Shown here in pieces: positions 34,570-44,058 of a stretch of 64,000 nucleotides of DNA. The position numbers and the translations under genes were made by a program. The stretch spans positions 19,365 to 83,364 of the forward strand of contig CAZSRK010000002.1 in assembly GCA_964609305.1 (NCBI GenBank). Reading direction: 5' to 3'. Source of the stretch: CAKSXP01 sp964609305 (GTDB taxonomy: Bacteria; Bacillota; Clostridia; Oscillospirales; Oscillospiraceae). Each line of letters starts with the position of its first letter. Position 1 is the first letter of the stretch. The notes below the pieces were generated by a model, which saw nothing but the letters and a program-made list of their open reading frames with translations, was not told the origin of the DNA and ran no database searches.

Positions 34570-36519
34570 TCATATATCCAGGGCCGCAAAATATGCGCGG
34601 AAGTTTGCCTGCGTGGCGGTGCCCGGACGCACGCAATCGCCGATATTCACAACCTCGCTTGCACAGTCGCGCAATGCGTCGGCTACGCTCTCAAGCGGGC
34701 GCTGGCCGACAGAGCATATGACGGTGTCGGCCTCAAACAGCACCTCTTTTCCCTGGGCGTCGGCGCAGACAAGGCCCTCGCCGGTGACGCGCAGCCCGCG
34801 CATTCCGGTATGTATGCTGATGCCGACACTTTCCATACGCGCAAGAAGTATTGGACGGTGACGTCCGTTGGCGTCCGGGCATACACTGTCCTGCATCTCA
34901 ACGACGTCGACCTTCTTTCCCTCCTGCGCCAGGTGCACGGCCGCTTCGCATCCTACCAGGCCTCCGCCGAGGATCACGACTCTGTCTCCAACCCTGGTCC
35001 CGGGCTCTGACAGATCGTTTGCGACTATAACGTTTTCCCTGTCGATGCCCGGCAGAGGCGGGATGACGGGCTGTGCCCCGACCGCGCAGATGAGTACGTC
35101 CGGCTCCAGCTCGCGGCACAGCTCCGGCGTCACGGCGGTGCCGAGGCGTATATCCACGCCCGCGCGGCGAAGCTGTGTCTCACGAGTCGCGACAAAGGCA
35201 AACAGATCGCTCTTGAAGTCGATCCCGCGCTCGGCCCGGAGCGCGCCGCCCAGAGCCTGATTTTTCTCGCACAGCGTCACATTGTGCCCCCGTTCGGCGG
35301 CTACGAGCGCACAGGTCAGCCCTGCGGGACCGCCTCCGGCCACAAGCACGCGCTTCGGGCTCGTCGGATGCTGGGCAAAATTCAGCTCATACTCATGTCC
35401 GATGACGGGATTGAGCGCGCAGATACGCCGGCCGGTGGCCATACGCTCGCCCATACAGGTGAAGCAGCGGCAGCAGCGGACGATCTCATCGTCCCGCCCG
35501 GTATATGCCTTCCTGGGCCAGTATGGGTCGGCCAGAAGCTGGCGCGCCATCTCAACCGTGTCGCACTTTCCGGAGGCGATAAGATCCTCCATCATCGCAG
35601 GGTCGCTGAGCGCGCCGATCGTTGAAACGGGTTTTGTCAGGACCTTCTTTGCCTTTTCGGCATACTGAACCAGGCCCCCGCGCTGCACGAACATGGGCTG
35701 GTGGGTCTTGTCAAAAGAACCCTCATGACTGCCTGTCGACATCTGTATCAGATCGACTTTCGGCTCGACCATACGCGCAAATTCCAGCGCTGTGTCAAAC
35801 CCGTAGCCGTCCGGCCTGTATTCCTCGGCACTGATGCGTATCTCGATCGGGAATTTCGGCCCGACCTCGGCGCGTATCGCGTCCAGCACCTCGACAGTCA
35901 GCCGCGCGCGGTTTTCAAGGCTGCCGCCGTATTCGTCGTTGCGTCTGTTATCCGCCGGGGACAAAAACTGCTGAAGCAGCCAGCCGTGCCCCGCGTGCAG
36001 CAGGATCATCTCAAACCCCGCTTTTTTTACCAGCGCCGCGCCTTTGGCAAACTTGTCTACCAGCTCGTGTATCATCTCTTTGGGCATCTCCTCGATCACG
36101 GAGCCGTTGTCCAGCACGCAGGCGCTCGGTCCGAAACGCTTGTTGAGTTTATTTTTGCTCTTATCCAGATTATCCGCGCCGGAGTGCATACCGCTGTGGT
36201 TGAGCTCGGCGCAGGGGATCGCCCCGTGCCGTTTTATCGCTACGGCGGTGGTGGCAAGACCCGGCAGGGCATTGGGCATATCCAGAGCTATGTTTATGTT
36301 ATGACTCTTGCCGTAGACCGTGTCCACGATGCACTCGGAGACGGTGACCACGGCCGCGCCCCCCTTTGCGCGAAGCTCGTAGAAGGCGGCGGCCTCCGGT
36401 GTCAGATATCCCTCCGGCGAGATATCCGGAAAGGCCATCGGCGCCGAGATGATGCGGTTTTTGAGTGTGACTCCGGCAATCTTCAGCGGAGAAAAAAGAT
36501 GCGGATATTTTCTTTCCAT
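34570..36519 (-). CDS. NADH:flavin oxidoreductase / 2,4-dienoyl-CoA reductase family protein
   Basis: The 649-aa product has three parts. An Old Yellow Enzyme-type FMN barrel (about 1-335) includes HAGHGWLLQQFLSPADNRRNDEYGGS. A four-cysteine [4Fe-4S] site is at C349, C352, C355 and C367. A C-terminal FAD/NAD(P) domain has VLVAGGGPAGLTCALVAAERG (GGGPAG 395-400). This layout is shared by FadH 2,4-dienoyl-CoA reductase, trimethylamine dehydrogenase and bile-acid BaiCD/BaiH enzymes, so the substrate, an enoate or enone, cannot be named. It has its own promoter and stands alone. AAGGATG is about ten bases before the ATG. Confidence 0.9.
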   Translation of the reverse strand: MERKYPHLFSPLKIAGVTLKNRIISAPMAFPDISPEGYLTPEAAAFYELRAKGGAAVVTVSECIVDTVYGKSHNINIALDMPNALPGLATTAVAIKRHGAIPCAELNHSGMHSGADNLDKSKNKLNKRFGPSACVLDNGSVIEEMPKEMIHELVDKFAKGAALVKKAGFEMILLHAGHGWLLQQFLSPADNRRNDEYGGSLENRARLTVEVLDAIRAEVGPKFPIEIRISAEEYRPDGYGFDTALEFARMVEPKVDLIQMSTGSHEGSFDKTHQPMFVQRGGLVQYAEKAKKVLTKPVSTIGALSDPAMMEDLIASGKCDTVEMARQLLADPYWPRKAYTGRDDEIVRCCRCFTCMGERMATGRRICALNPVIGHEYELNFAQHPTSPKRVLVAGGGPAGLTCALVAAERGHNVTLCEKNQALGGALRAERGIDFKSDLFAFVATRETQLRRAGVDIRLGTAVTPELCRELEPDVLICAVGAQPVIPPLPGIDRENVIVANDLSEPGTRVGDRVVILGGGLVGCEAAVHLAQEGKKVDVVEMQDSVCPDANGRHRPILLARMESVGISIHTGMRGLRVTGEGLVCADAQGKEVLFEADTVICSVGQRPLESVADALRDCASEVVNIGDCVRPGTATQANFRAYFAALDI

Positions 36520-36554
36520 CGCGTTTTCATCCTTCCGATTGTTTTTTTGTCCAT

Positions 36555-36582
36555 TTTATATCACACCCGGCACTATTTCCAA
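36555..36582 (-). promoter_or_regulatory. Sigma-A-type promoter of the flavoenzyme gene
   Basis: On the minus strand TTGGAA (36582-36577) and TATAAA (36560-36555) are separated by 16 bases, about 30 bases before the ATG. Confidence 0.5.
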
Positions 36583-36648
36583 TACGAATTGCGTTATTAA
36601 TTATATAACCGCCTGGTTATATTCCTCCCGAAGAGTCGCCGGAAACGC

Positions 36649-36678
36649 AAAAAATCCTCCACCTTCCGGTGGAGGATT
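36649..36678 (-). terminator. Terminator of tRNA-Arg
   Basis: Read on the minus strand, an 11-bp perfect stem AATCCTCCACC/GGTGGAGGATT with loop GGAA is followed by a T run. It begins three bases after the encoded CCA end of the tRNA. Confidence 0.9.
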
Positions 36679-36680
36679 CC

Positions 36681-36757
36681 TGGCACGCCGTAAGGGATTC
36701 GAACCCCTGACCTTCTGGTCCGTAGCCAGACGCTCTATCCAGCTGAGCTAACGGCGC
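36681..36757 (-). tRNA. tRNA-Arg (anticodon ACG)
   Basis: Read on the minus strand the gene is 77 bases with an encoded CCA. The anticodon arm TCTGG-CTACGGA-CCAGA gives anticodon ACG, expected to be edited to ICG and to read CGU/CGC/CGA codons. The D arm (TAGCTCAGCTGGATAGAGC) and T arm (GGGGTTCGAATCCC) are standard. The acceptor stem is GCGCCGT with ACGGCGT, so the first pair is G-U, slightly unusual. It has a promoter at 36777-36805 and a terminator, so it is a single-gene unit. Confidence 0.97.
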
Positions 36758-36776
36758 TTATCCTGAGCGCCTAAGT

Positions 36777-36805
36777 ATGATAGCACAGCCGGAAATAAAA
36801 TGCAA
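36777..36805 (-). promoter_or_regulatory. Sigma-A promoter of tRNA-Arg
   Basis: On the minus strand TTGCAT (36805-36800) and TATCAT (36782-36777) are separated by 17 bases, starting transcription about 13 bases before the tRNA. Confidence 0.75.
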
Positions 36806-36858
36806 GTATTTTTTTGGCCTTTTGACACTTTTGCGTCCGCGTCCGACCGGAGGGCAGC

Positions 36859-37029
36859 TTACAGTCCGATAGAATTGGCCATCCCGTCGATCGCCTCACC
36901 CACGGATTTGAGGGCCTTGCCTATCATGCTGCAATGCTTTTTCTTCGGCTTTATCATCATCGCGCCGACGGCCGAGGCTCCGACGATCAGACCGATGCCC
37001 ATACCTTTTACAAAGTTCATATTACTCAT
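36859..37029 (-). CDS. Small YtxH-like membrane protein
   Basis: This short gene encodes 56 aa: MSNMNFVKGMGIGLIVGASA and then VGAMMIKPKKKHCSMIGKAL, ending DGMANSIGL. One hydrophobic glycine-rich segment (about residues 9-27) is followed by a basic patch, KPKKK, and a short amphipathic helix, the layout of YtxH-like small proteins. GGAGG stands seven bases before the ATG, and a promoter (37091-37119) fits. Function is unknown; some YtxH proteins are stress-induced. It is divergent from recJ. Confidence 0.75.
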   Translation of the reverse strand: MSNMNFVKGMGIGLIVGASAVGAMMIKPKKKHCSMIGKALKSVGEAIDGMANSIGL

Positions 37030-37090
37030 TGTTTTTCCTCCGTTCCAACAAGTTTACGCCGCTAGTATCCCACGATATCCGTAAAATATT

Positions 37091-37119
37091 ACAATATATA
37101 AACTATATACTAACAGCAA
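37091..37119 (-). promoter_or_regulatory. Promoter of the small YtxH-like gene
   Basis: On the minus strand TTGCTG (37119-37114) and TATTGT (37096-37091) are separated by 17 bases. Its -35 lies next to that of the divergent recJ promoter. Confidence 0.5.
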
Positions 37120-37120
37120 C

Positions 37121-37149
37121 TTGCAGAAAGCTGTCACCTCTGATATAAT
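37121..37149 (+). promoter_or_regulatory. Sigma-A promoter of recJ
   Basis: TTGCAG (37121-37126) and TATAAT (37144-37149) are separated by 17 bases, giving a leader of only about 20 bases before ATG 37178. Confidence 0.7.
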
Positions 37150-37177
37150 ATTTTGATAAAATATGTAGGATAATATT

Positions 37178-39187
37178 ATGAAATACAACACATGGAAAAT
37201 GTCATATATGCCGCCCGAGGCCCCGCAGGAGCTGGTCCGGGCGGGCTTTACCCCTCTTTTGAGCATGATCCTTTCCCTGCGTGGATACGGCGACGCCGAC
37301 AGCGCACGGAGATTTCTCTCCCTGGATCCCGGAGCATTGACGGACCCGTTCCTGCTGACGGATATGCAGCCGGCAGTCGACAGAATACGGCTGGCCGTCA
37401 GCCGCGGCGAAAAAGTCGCAGTGTATGGGGATTACGACGTCGACGGTATAACGAGCACCTGTCTTCTCACCTGCTATCTGCGTTCACTCGGTCTCGACTG
37501 CCTGTCCTATATCCCCGATCGCATCGGCGAGGGTTACGGCCTTAACTCCGCGGCGATAGACAGTCTGGCCGCACAGGGCGCCAGTCTGATCGTGACCGTC
37601 GACTGCGGCGTAACCGGTGTGGCGGAGACGCAATACGCCGGCAGCATCGGCATCGATATGATAATCACCGACCACCATGAGTGTATGGATACCCTGCCCC
37701 AGGCCGTCGCCGTCATTGACCCGAAGAGGCCCGGTTGTGCGTATCCGAACGCGAATCTGGCCGGCGTCGGTGTCGCGTTCAAGCTGGTGTGCGCGATTGA
37801 CGGCGACGCCGTACGCTGTCTTGACGAATACTGCGACCTTGTCGCCGTCGGCACGATCGCCGACGTCATGCCTCTGACGGGCGAGAACCGCGTCATGACC
37901 GAAAAGGGCCTTGAAAAGCTTCGTACCAACCCGATATACGGCCTGCGCGCCCTGATGGAGGAGGCCGGCCTGGGCAAAAAACGCCTCAACGCCGGCGCGA
38001 TCGGTTTCACGCTCGCACCGCGGATAAACGCCGCCGGACGTCTGGGCCAGGCGGGGCGCGCGGCGGAGCTGCTCATGTGCAGTGACGACTGGCAGGCAGC
38101 GCAGCTTGCCGGTGAGCTGTGCCGGCTCAACCGGAGCCGTCAGGAATTCGAGACGGAGATCTGGAAAGAGGCTCTGGACATGATAGGGCCCGAACCGCCG
38201 CGGCATCCCATCGTCCTTGCCAGCAGCTGCTGGCACCAGGGCGTTATCGGCATCGTAGCCTCCCGCCTGACGGAGACTTTTGGCATGCCCGCCATCATGA
38301 TCTGCCTCGACGGGGAGAACGGAAAGGGCTCCTGCCGCAGTTACGGCGGATTCAACCTGTTTGAAGCTCTCGGCGCTTGCAGTGAATATCTTATCAGCTT
38401 CGGCGGACACGCGATGGCCGCCGGCCTGAACATACACAGGGACAACATAGACGCCTTCCGCCAGGCTCTGGGCGAATACTATGACCGGCACCCATGCTCC
38501 GGCGAGATAAGTCTCGGGATCGATCTGCGCGTGGACTCGGCCAGCCTGCTCACCATGGACTGCGTCGCCTCACTGGAACAGCTGGAGCCCTGCGGCAACG
38601 GCAACCCCCGGCCGACGCTGTGCATCACCGGTGCGCAGCTGCTGAGCGTCATACCCATCGGAGGCGGAAAGCATCTGCGCCTTAGAGTGCGCAAATTCGG
38701 CGTAACATACAACTGCGTGTTTTTCTCCCGCACCGCTGAAGAACTCGGCGTGCGCGAGGGAGACCTTGTGGATATAGCGTTTTTCCCGCAGATAAACGAG
38801 TTTCGCTCCAGAAGGAGTGTTCAGCTCCTGGTCATCGACCTGCGCGTCCACGATGACGGAGAGCTGCGCCGGCGCATACTCGGCGGGCTGGAGCTGTCCT
38901 GCGACGACGCACGGCAGTGTCTTCCCGGCCGGGCGGAGCTTGCGCGGCTCTGGAAAAGCCTGCTCCGTCTGCCGGACGGGGAACTGCCTCTGGAACAGGC
39001 CGTAAGCTGCTGCGGCCTGTATGCTCCGATGGCCTGTGCAGGGCTTGCCGCTTTCGCCGAACTGGGGCTTGTCACGCTCATCCGGAAAAACGGGGAAACT
39101 AGCCTGCGCGTGAACAGGCAGGCATCCAAGGTCAGCCTGTCAGACTCCCCGACTCTGCAAAGGCTCTCGCAGGAGAGCGCGTGCTGA
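37178..39187 (+). CDS. recJ: Single-stranded-DNA-specific exonuclease RecJ
   Basis: RecJ degrades single-stranded DNA 5' to 3' in recombination and repair. The 669-aa product has the DHH-family motifs YGDYDVDGITST (83-94), IITDHHE (162-168) and NLAGVGVAFKL. The DHHA1 half has GHAMAAGLNIHRDNI, and an OB-like C-terminal region follows. Length is somewhat longer than E. coli RecJ (577 aa), normal for Clostridia that carry a C-terminal extension. AGGA lies seven bases before the ATG. It is followed after 33 bases by the rel gene. Confidence 0.95.
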   Translation: MKYNTWKMSYMPPEAPQELVRAGFTPLLSMILSLRGYGDADSARRFLSLDPGALTDPFLLTDMQPAVDRIRLAVSRGEKVAVYGDYDVDGITSTCLLTCYLRSLGLDCLSYIPDRIGEGYGLNSAAIDSLAAQGASLIVTVDCGVTGVAETQYAGSIGIDMIITDHHECMDTLPQAVAVIDPKRPGCAYPNANLAGVGVAFKLVCAIDGDAVRCLDEYCDLVAVGTIADVMPLTGENRVMTEKGLEKLRTNPIYGLRALMEEAGLGKKRLNAGAIGFTLAPRINAAGRLGQAGRAAELLMCSDDWQAAQLAGELCRLNRSRQEFETEIWKEALDMIGPEPPRHPIVLASSCWHQGVIGIVASRLTETFGMPAIMICLDGENGKGSCRSYGGFNLFEALGACSEYLISFGGHAMAAGLNIHRDNIDAFRQALGEYYDRHPCSGEISLGIDLRVDSASLLTMDCVASLEQLEPCGNGNPRPTLCITGAQLLSVIPIGGGKHLRLRVRKFGVTYNCVFFSRTAEELGVREGDLVDIAFFPQINEFRSRRSVQLLVIDLRVHDDGELRRRILGGLELSCDDARQCLPGRAELARLWKSLLRLPDGELPLEQAVSCCGLYAPMACAGLAAFAELGLVTLIRKNGETSLRVNRQASKVSLSDSPTLQRLSQESAC

Positions 39188-39220
39188 ACACATAAAAATT
39201 ATTTGAAAGGAGACGTCCAT

Positions 39221-41452
39221 ATGTCTGAGCCTTCCGACAAAGAGATGCTCGAGCAGATGTACGACAAGCTCGTTGAAAGCATACGTTCATATAACCAGAA
39301 TATAGACCTCGGGCGCGTGCGTGCGGCATACGAATGCGCTGAGCGGGCACATTCCGGGCAGAAGCGTAAGGACGGCTCCCCCTATGTCTCCCACGCCCTG
39401 GCCGCCGCCACCATTGCCGCCGGCGAGATGCATCTGGACGAGGACAGCATCGTCGCCGCGCTGCTGCACGACTGCATCGAGGACACGGCCCTCACCCACG
39501 AGGACCTGGTAAAGCAGTTCGGTACATCCGTGGCCGACATCGTCGAGGGCGTATCCAAACTGACACGCGTGCAGTACACGAGCAAAGAGGATGAGCAGAT
39601 GGAGAACATGCGCAAGATGCTCATGGCCATGAGCAAGGACATCCGCGTCATCCTCATAAAGATCGCCGACCGTCTGCACAATATGCGCACGATGGAGTAC
39701 CAGACCCCCGACAAGCAGTATATCAAGAGCAAGGAGACCATGGAGATATACGCCCCTATCGCGCACCGTCTTGGCATCCAGCGCATTAAATGGGAGCTGG
39801 AGGATCTGGCGCTTTTGTATCTTGACCCCAAGGCGTATAAGGAGATAAACGACAGGCTCGACGCCCGCAAGGAGCAGACCGAAACCTTTATGAGCTCCAT
39901 GGAAAAGCGCATCAAGGAGCGCATGGACGACTGGAACATCGAATGCACCATATCCAGCAGGATAAAGCATATTTACAGCATCTACCGCAAAATGTATACG
40001 CAGAAGCTGGATATGGAGGAGATCTTTGATCTGTGCGCCTTCCGCGTCATCGTCAACACCATCCCCGACTGTTACAACGTACTGGGGCATATCCACGACA
40101 TGTTCAAGCCAGTCCCCGGAAGGTTCAAGGACTATATCGCAACGCCCAAGCCCAACGGCTATCAGAGCATACACACGACCGCGATCGGAAACGAGGGCAT
40201 TCCCTCTGAGGTGCAGATACGCACCTGGGACATGCACAGGACGGCTGAATACGGCGTGGCGGCGCACTGGAAGTATAAATCCGGCTCGACCGGAGTCAAG
40301 GAGGGCGATGAGGAACGCTTCGCGTGGGTGCGTCTGCTGCTCGAGACGCAGCAGGACAGCGACGCGCAGGATTTCTTCAACGATCTGAAAGTCGACATGT
40401 TCGCCGACCAGGTGTTCGTTTTCACGCCCAACGGCGACATAATCAACCTTCCGGCCGGAGCTACTCCCATAGATTTTGCATACAGCATCCACTCCGCAGT
40501 CGGCAACAGCATGACCGGCGCGAAGGTCAACGGGCGCATAGTGCCGTTCAGCCACAACCTGCAAAACGGCGACATTGTGGAGGTGCTCACCTCCAAAAGT
40601 GCGCCGGGCCCGAGCCGCGACTGGCTCAAGCTGGCCAAAAGCGGGTCGGCAAGGACCAAGATCAAGCAGTGGTTCAAGAAGGAAAAGCGCGAGGAAAACG
40701 TCCAGCACGGGCGCGACATGTTCGAGGACGAATTCCGGCGCGCCGGCTTTACGATGAGCGACCTGAGCGGCGAGGAGCTTATAAATACCGTGCTCAAGAA
40801 GCTGTCCTTTTCCAGCCTTGACGATATGTATGCCGCCATCGGCTATGGCGGGGTCACCGCCGTGCGTGCGGTCAACAGGGTCAAGGAGGAGATAATAAAG
40901 GCACAGAAGCCTAAGGTCAAGGCTCTGGTGGAGAAAATGGGCGAGCAGGCGGTGATAAAAAACGAAACCCCTGCAAAAAACGAAAAGGCCGTCCACGGTG
41001 TGCTCGTAGAGGGGCTGGACAACTGCCTTATCAAATTTTCCCGCTGCTGTACGCCGGTCCCCGGCGACGAAATCGTCGGCTTCATAACCCGCGGCTATGG
41101 CGTATCCGTACACAGGCGTGACTGTGAAAACTATAAACGAAGCCTGAAAAACCCGGAGGAGGCAGACCGCTGGATAAAGGTGGGCTGGGCCGACGCGATA
41201 ACCGACCGCTACACCACGACGCTGACCATCTCTTCCAGGGAACGCGACGGCCTTGTCATGGACGTTGCGACGGTGCTCAATTCCCTGTCTGCCAAAGTGC
41301 GCAGCCTGTCTGCACGCGATATGGGCACGGGCAAGAGCATAGTAAACGTGACACTGGAGGTGTCAAACCTCGATGATCTGAAGGGGATCATCCGCAAGCT
41401 AAGCGGTATAAACGGGGTCATCGAAGTTACAAGAGGAGGCGCTCCGGTATGA
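39221..41452 (+). CDS. rel: Bifunctional (p)ppGpp synthetase/hydrolase Rel (RelA/SpoT)
   Basis: Rel makes and removes the stringent-response alarmone. The product is 743 aa from ATG 39221, which has AAAGGAG upstream; a TTG at 39203 in the same frame is less likely. The hydrolase HD domain shows LLHDCIEDT (HDxxED 83-88). The synthetase domain has RIKHIYSIYRKM and CAFRVIVNT with the catalytic Tyr/Glu segment YQSIHTT. The TGS domain (VFVFTPNGDIINLPAGATPIDFAY), helical and zinc-finger region (CCTPVPGDEIVGFITRGYGVSVHR) and ACT domain follow. Both activities look intact. It overlaps dtd by four bases. Confidence 0.96.
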   Translation: MSEPSDKEMLEQMYDKLVESIRSYNQNIDLGRVRAAYECAERAHSGQKRKDGSPYVSHALAAATIAAGEMHLDEDSIVAALLHDCIEDTALTHEDLVKQFGTSVADIVEGVSKLTRVQYTSKEDEQMENMRKMLMAMSKDIRVILIKIADRLHNMRTMEYQTPDKQYIKSKETMEIYAPIAHRLGIQRIKWELEDLALLYLDPKAYKEINDRLDARKEQTETFMSSMEKRIKERMDDWNIECTISSRIKHIYSIYRKMYTQKLDMEEIFDLCAFRVIVNTIPDCYNVLGHIHDMFKPVPGRFKDYIATPKPNGYQSIHTTAIGNEGIPSEVQIRTWDMHRTAEYGVAAHWKYKSGSTGVKEGDEERFAWVRLLLETQQDSDAQDFFNDLKVDMFADQVFVFTPNGDIINLPAGATPIDFAYSIHSAVGNSMTGAKVNGRIVPFSHNLQNGDIVEVLTSKSAPGPSRDWLKLAKSGSARTKIKQWFKKEKREENVQHGRDMFEDEFRRAGFTMSDLSGEELINTVLKKLSFSSLDDMYAAIGYGGVTAVRAVNRVKEEIIKAQKPKVKALVEKMGEQAVIKNETPAKNEKAVHGVLVEGLDNCLIKFSRCCTPVPGDEIVGFITRGYGVSVHRRDCENYKRSLKNPEEADRWIKVGWADAITDRYTTTLTISSRERDGLVMDVATVLNSLSAKVRSLSARDMGTGKSIVNVTLEVSNLDDLKGIIRKLSGINGVIEVTRGGAPV

Positions 41453-41892
41453 GAGCCGTCATAACAAGAGTAAAATCCGCTTCGGTCACGATAGGCGGAA
41501 AGGTCGTTGCAGAAATCGGCCGGGGGTTTCTGGTCCTGCTCGGCGTACACACGGATGACACCGAGGCTGAGGCGAGAAAAATTGCAGATAAAATATGCGG
41601 CCTGCGGGTATTCGAAGACGCAAACGGCAAAATGAACATATCCCCGGCGGACGCCGGCGCGCAGCTTCTGATAGTCAGCCAGTTCACGCTTTACGGCGAC
41701 TGCCGCCAGCGGCGCCCCGGCTTTACAAACGCCGCGCGGCCGGAAACGGCCGTGCCTCTGTACGAGCTTTGCATCAGCCAGTGCCGGGAGCGCGGCTTCC
41801 TCGTCGAGACCGGCGTGTTCGGCGCGGACATGGACGTAAGCTCCGTAAACGAGGACCCGGTCACGCTGATACTCGACACAAAGGAGCTTTAA
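41449..41892 (+). CDS. dtd: D-aminoacyl-tRNA deacylase
   Basis: Dtd removes D-amino acids (and glycine from tRNA-Ala) wrongly attached to tRNA. The 147-aa product has the typical start MRAVITRVKSASVTIGGKVV, the active-site segment SQFTLYGDCRQRRPGF, and FTNAARPE in the second conserved region. Length is normal. Its ATG overlaps the rel stop (ATGA), a gene pairing found in many Firmicutes. Confidence 0.94.
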   Translation: MRAVITRVKSASVTIGGKVVAEIGRGFLVLLGVHTDDTEAEARKIADKICGLRVFEDANGKMNISPADAGAQLLIVSQFTLYGDCRQRRPGFTNAARPETAVPLYELCISQCRERGFLVETGVFGADMDVSSVNEDPVTLILDTKEL

Positions 41893-41990
41893 CCGTCCTC
41901 ACGCCGCGACTCGGCATATTGCAGGGCAAAAACACTTTATACTTAATACTTTTATACCATATATCATAAAACAGACCTGGAGGTTAAGCA

Positions 41991-42602
41991 ATGCTGATAA
42001 AACAACTCCCCCTCGGCCAGATCGAGACGAACTGCTATATCGTCACCGATGAAGACACTCTCGAGTGCGCTGTCATCGACCCGGGCGACGAATCCAACGT
42101 CGTGCTCGACTACCTTGAGCGCAACAGGCTCACCTGCCGGTATATTTTCCTGACCCACGGACACTTTGACCACACCATGGCCGTTCAGGCCGTTTATGAG
42201 GAGACTGGCGCGACAGTGTGCATAAACGAAAAGGATGTGAACCTTGAGATCGGCTCCATCCCCTACCGCTTTACCCCGCCCAAGGGCTCCATATACTACA
42301 AGGAGGGCGACGAGTTCACGGTCGGCTCCCTTGTTTTTCATGTGATCGAGACCCCGGGGCATACCCCCGGGAGCGTTACGCTCATGTGTCAGGATGCGCT
42401 CTTTACCGGCGATACTCTCTTCCGCGATTCCTGCGGCCGCACGGACTTTCCCGGAGGAAGCATGGAGCAGGAGCTGGCCAGTCTGCGGCGGCTATATGAG
42501 CTGCCCGGCGATTATGAGGTCTATCCCGGGCATATGGACGTCACCACGCTTGAGCGCGAGAGGAAGTTCAACTTTTATATGCGAAGCGCGATCGGGGGGT
42601 AA
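41991..42602 (+). CDS. MBL-fold metallo-hydrolase (glyoxalase II-like)
   Basis: This 203-aa metallo-beta-lactamase-fold hydrolase has the metal motif THGHFDHT, GHTPGS for the third ligand region, LFTGDTLF and the last His in YPGHMD. The size and order fit the YcbL/glyoxalase II-like group that hydrolyses thioesters, but no clear glutathione-binding C-terminal domain is present. CTGGAGG precedes the ATG. It lies 98 bases after dtd and 3 bases before the MATE transporter frame. The substrate is not known. Confidence 0.88.
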   Translation: MLIKQLPLGQIETNCYIVTDEDTLECAVIDPGDESNVVLDYLERNRLTCRYIFLTHGHFDHTMAVQAVYEETGATVCINEKDVNLEIGSIPYRFTPPKGSIYYKEGDEFTVGSLVFHVIETPGHTPGSVTLMCQDALFTGDTLFRDSCGRTDFPGGSMEQELASLRRLYELPGDYEVYPGHMDVTTLERERKFNFYMRSAIGG

Positions 42603-42605
42603 GAG

Positions 42606-43940
42606 GTGGCATCGACCCAGAGAGATCTGACCGCCGGCAGCGTCCGGCGACAGCTTATCCTCTACGCCATACCGATTATTACGACCAGCCTTCTTCAGGC
42701 GGCCTACGGCATCGTGGACATGCTGGTCGTCAGCCGCTTTGTCGGCGAAAACGGCACCAGCGCCGTCAACAACGCAAACCAGATAACGTTCCTGATAACA
42801 AACGTCGCCATCGGTCTGAGCAACGGTGGCAGCGTGCTTGTCGGCCAGTATTTCGGCAGCGGCGACAGGAACAGTCTGGAAAAGACGATCGGCACGTTTA
42901 TGACTATCTTTGCCGTGACCGGGGCAGCCTTTGCGCTGCTGTTTTTCCTGCTCTCGGGGCCGATAACGACGCTTCTGCGCGCTCCGGCCCATGAGGACAC
43001 CCATGCCTATCTGAGCGTATCTGCCTGGGGCTTTTTCGCCGTGTTCACATACAACATGCTCGCCTCAACGCTGCGGGCTGTTGGAAATTCGCGCACCCCG
43101 CTGTACTGCGTGCTCGTCTCCACCGTTGTAAACATCGGGCTGGACCTTCTGTTTGTCGGCCCTCTCGGCATGGGTACGGCGGGCACCGCTCTTGCAACCG
43201 TCATCGCGCAGTATGCCTCCGTCCTGCTCGCGCTGGGCTATATGCTGCTGCACAAGGACATCTTCCCGTTCCGTCCCGCTCTTTTCAGGCCGGACGGAGC
43301 AAAGACGCGCCTTATCTTCAAGGTCGGCGTACCCTGCGCCATACAGTGGACGGTTGCGAGCATCTCGTGACTGGCTGTCACCTGGCTGATAAACGGCTAC
43401 GGCGTTACATACTCTGCCGCCTCCGGCATAAACTCCAAAATCCGCGATTTCTCGCATGTTTTCATCCTGGCGATGAGCACGGGCACCTCCGCCATGATTG
43501 CGCAGACGCTCGGCGCGCGAAAATACGACCGTGCAAAGCAGGTCATGTACACGGCCATGCGCCCTTCTCTGCTGCTGGCCGCCGTGGGTATTGCCATCTC
43601 CTGCATTTTCGCCCGCCAGCTTGCCGGACTGTTCACCGACGACGAGCAGATCATAAAATACACGGCTCTCAACCTCAGGATAGAGATGATAAGCGAGCTG
43701 TGGTATGCCGTTTTTCTGATATATCACTCTCTGATGACAGGGGCCGGGCATACTAAACTCGTGCTGTTTTCCTCGTTTTGCAACTGCATCCTCGTGCGAG
43801 TTCCCCTGGCCATACTGTTAAACGCGCTGTTTGGCATCGTCGGAGTATACGCCGCCTGCGCGATCGCGCCCATAGTGTCCATACCGATCGGCATGATCTA
43901 CACAAAGCGCGGGACCTGGCGCACGAGCCTTGTAGAGTGA
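42606..43940 (+). pseudogene. MATE-family efflux transporter, split by an in-frame TGA
   Basis: MATE transporters use Na+ or H+ gradients to export drugs or metabolites. The frame opens at GTG 42606 and gives a normal MATE N-half (QLILYAIPIITTSLLQAAYG and onward through six helices) to VASIS, where TGA (43368-43370) stops it after 254 aa. The same frame then continues LAVTWLINGYGVTYSAASGI through the second half to 43940, making 444 codons in all. MATE proteins commonly have Trp or a similar residue here, so TGG to TGA is the simplest change. Everything else looks intact. The truncated half should not work alone. Confidence 0.8.
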
Positions 43941-44058
43941 CAAACGCAATAAATCCGCACTGCACATGCCGCAGCGCGGATTTATTACTATTTGTAACTA
44001 AAAACTTTCCGCCATGTGTGATAGGATAGAACTATACAGAATAAAGGAGGCCTTCAAG

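Noticed and set aside
43368..43370. TGA in the MATE gene as selenocysteine or as a sign of a changed genetic code
   Set aside because: No selenocysteine-type hairpin is apparent after the codon, MATE proteins have no catalytic Cys/Sec here, and the same window uses TGA as a normal stop in many genes (for example rel, leuC, leuD).
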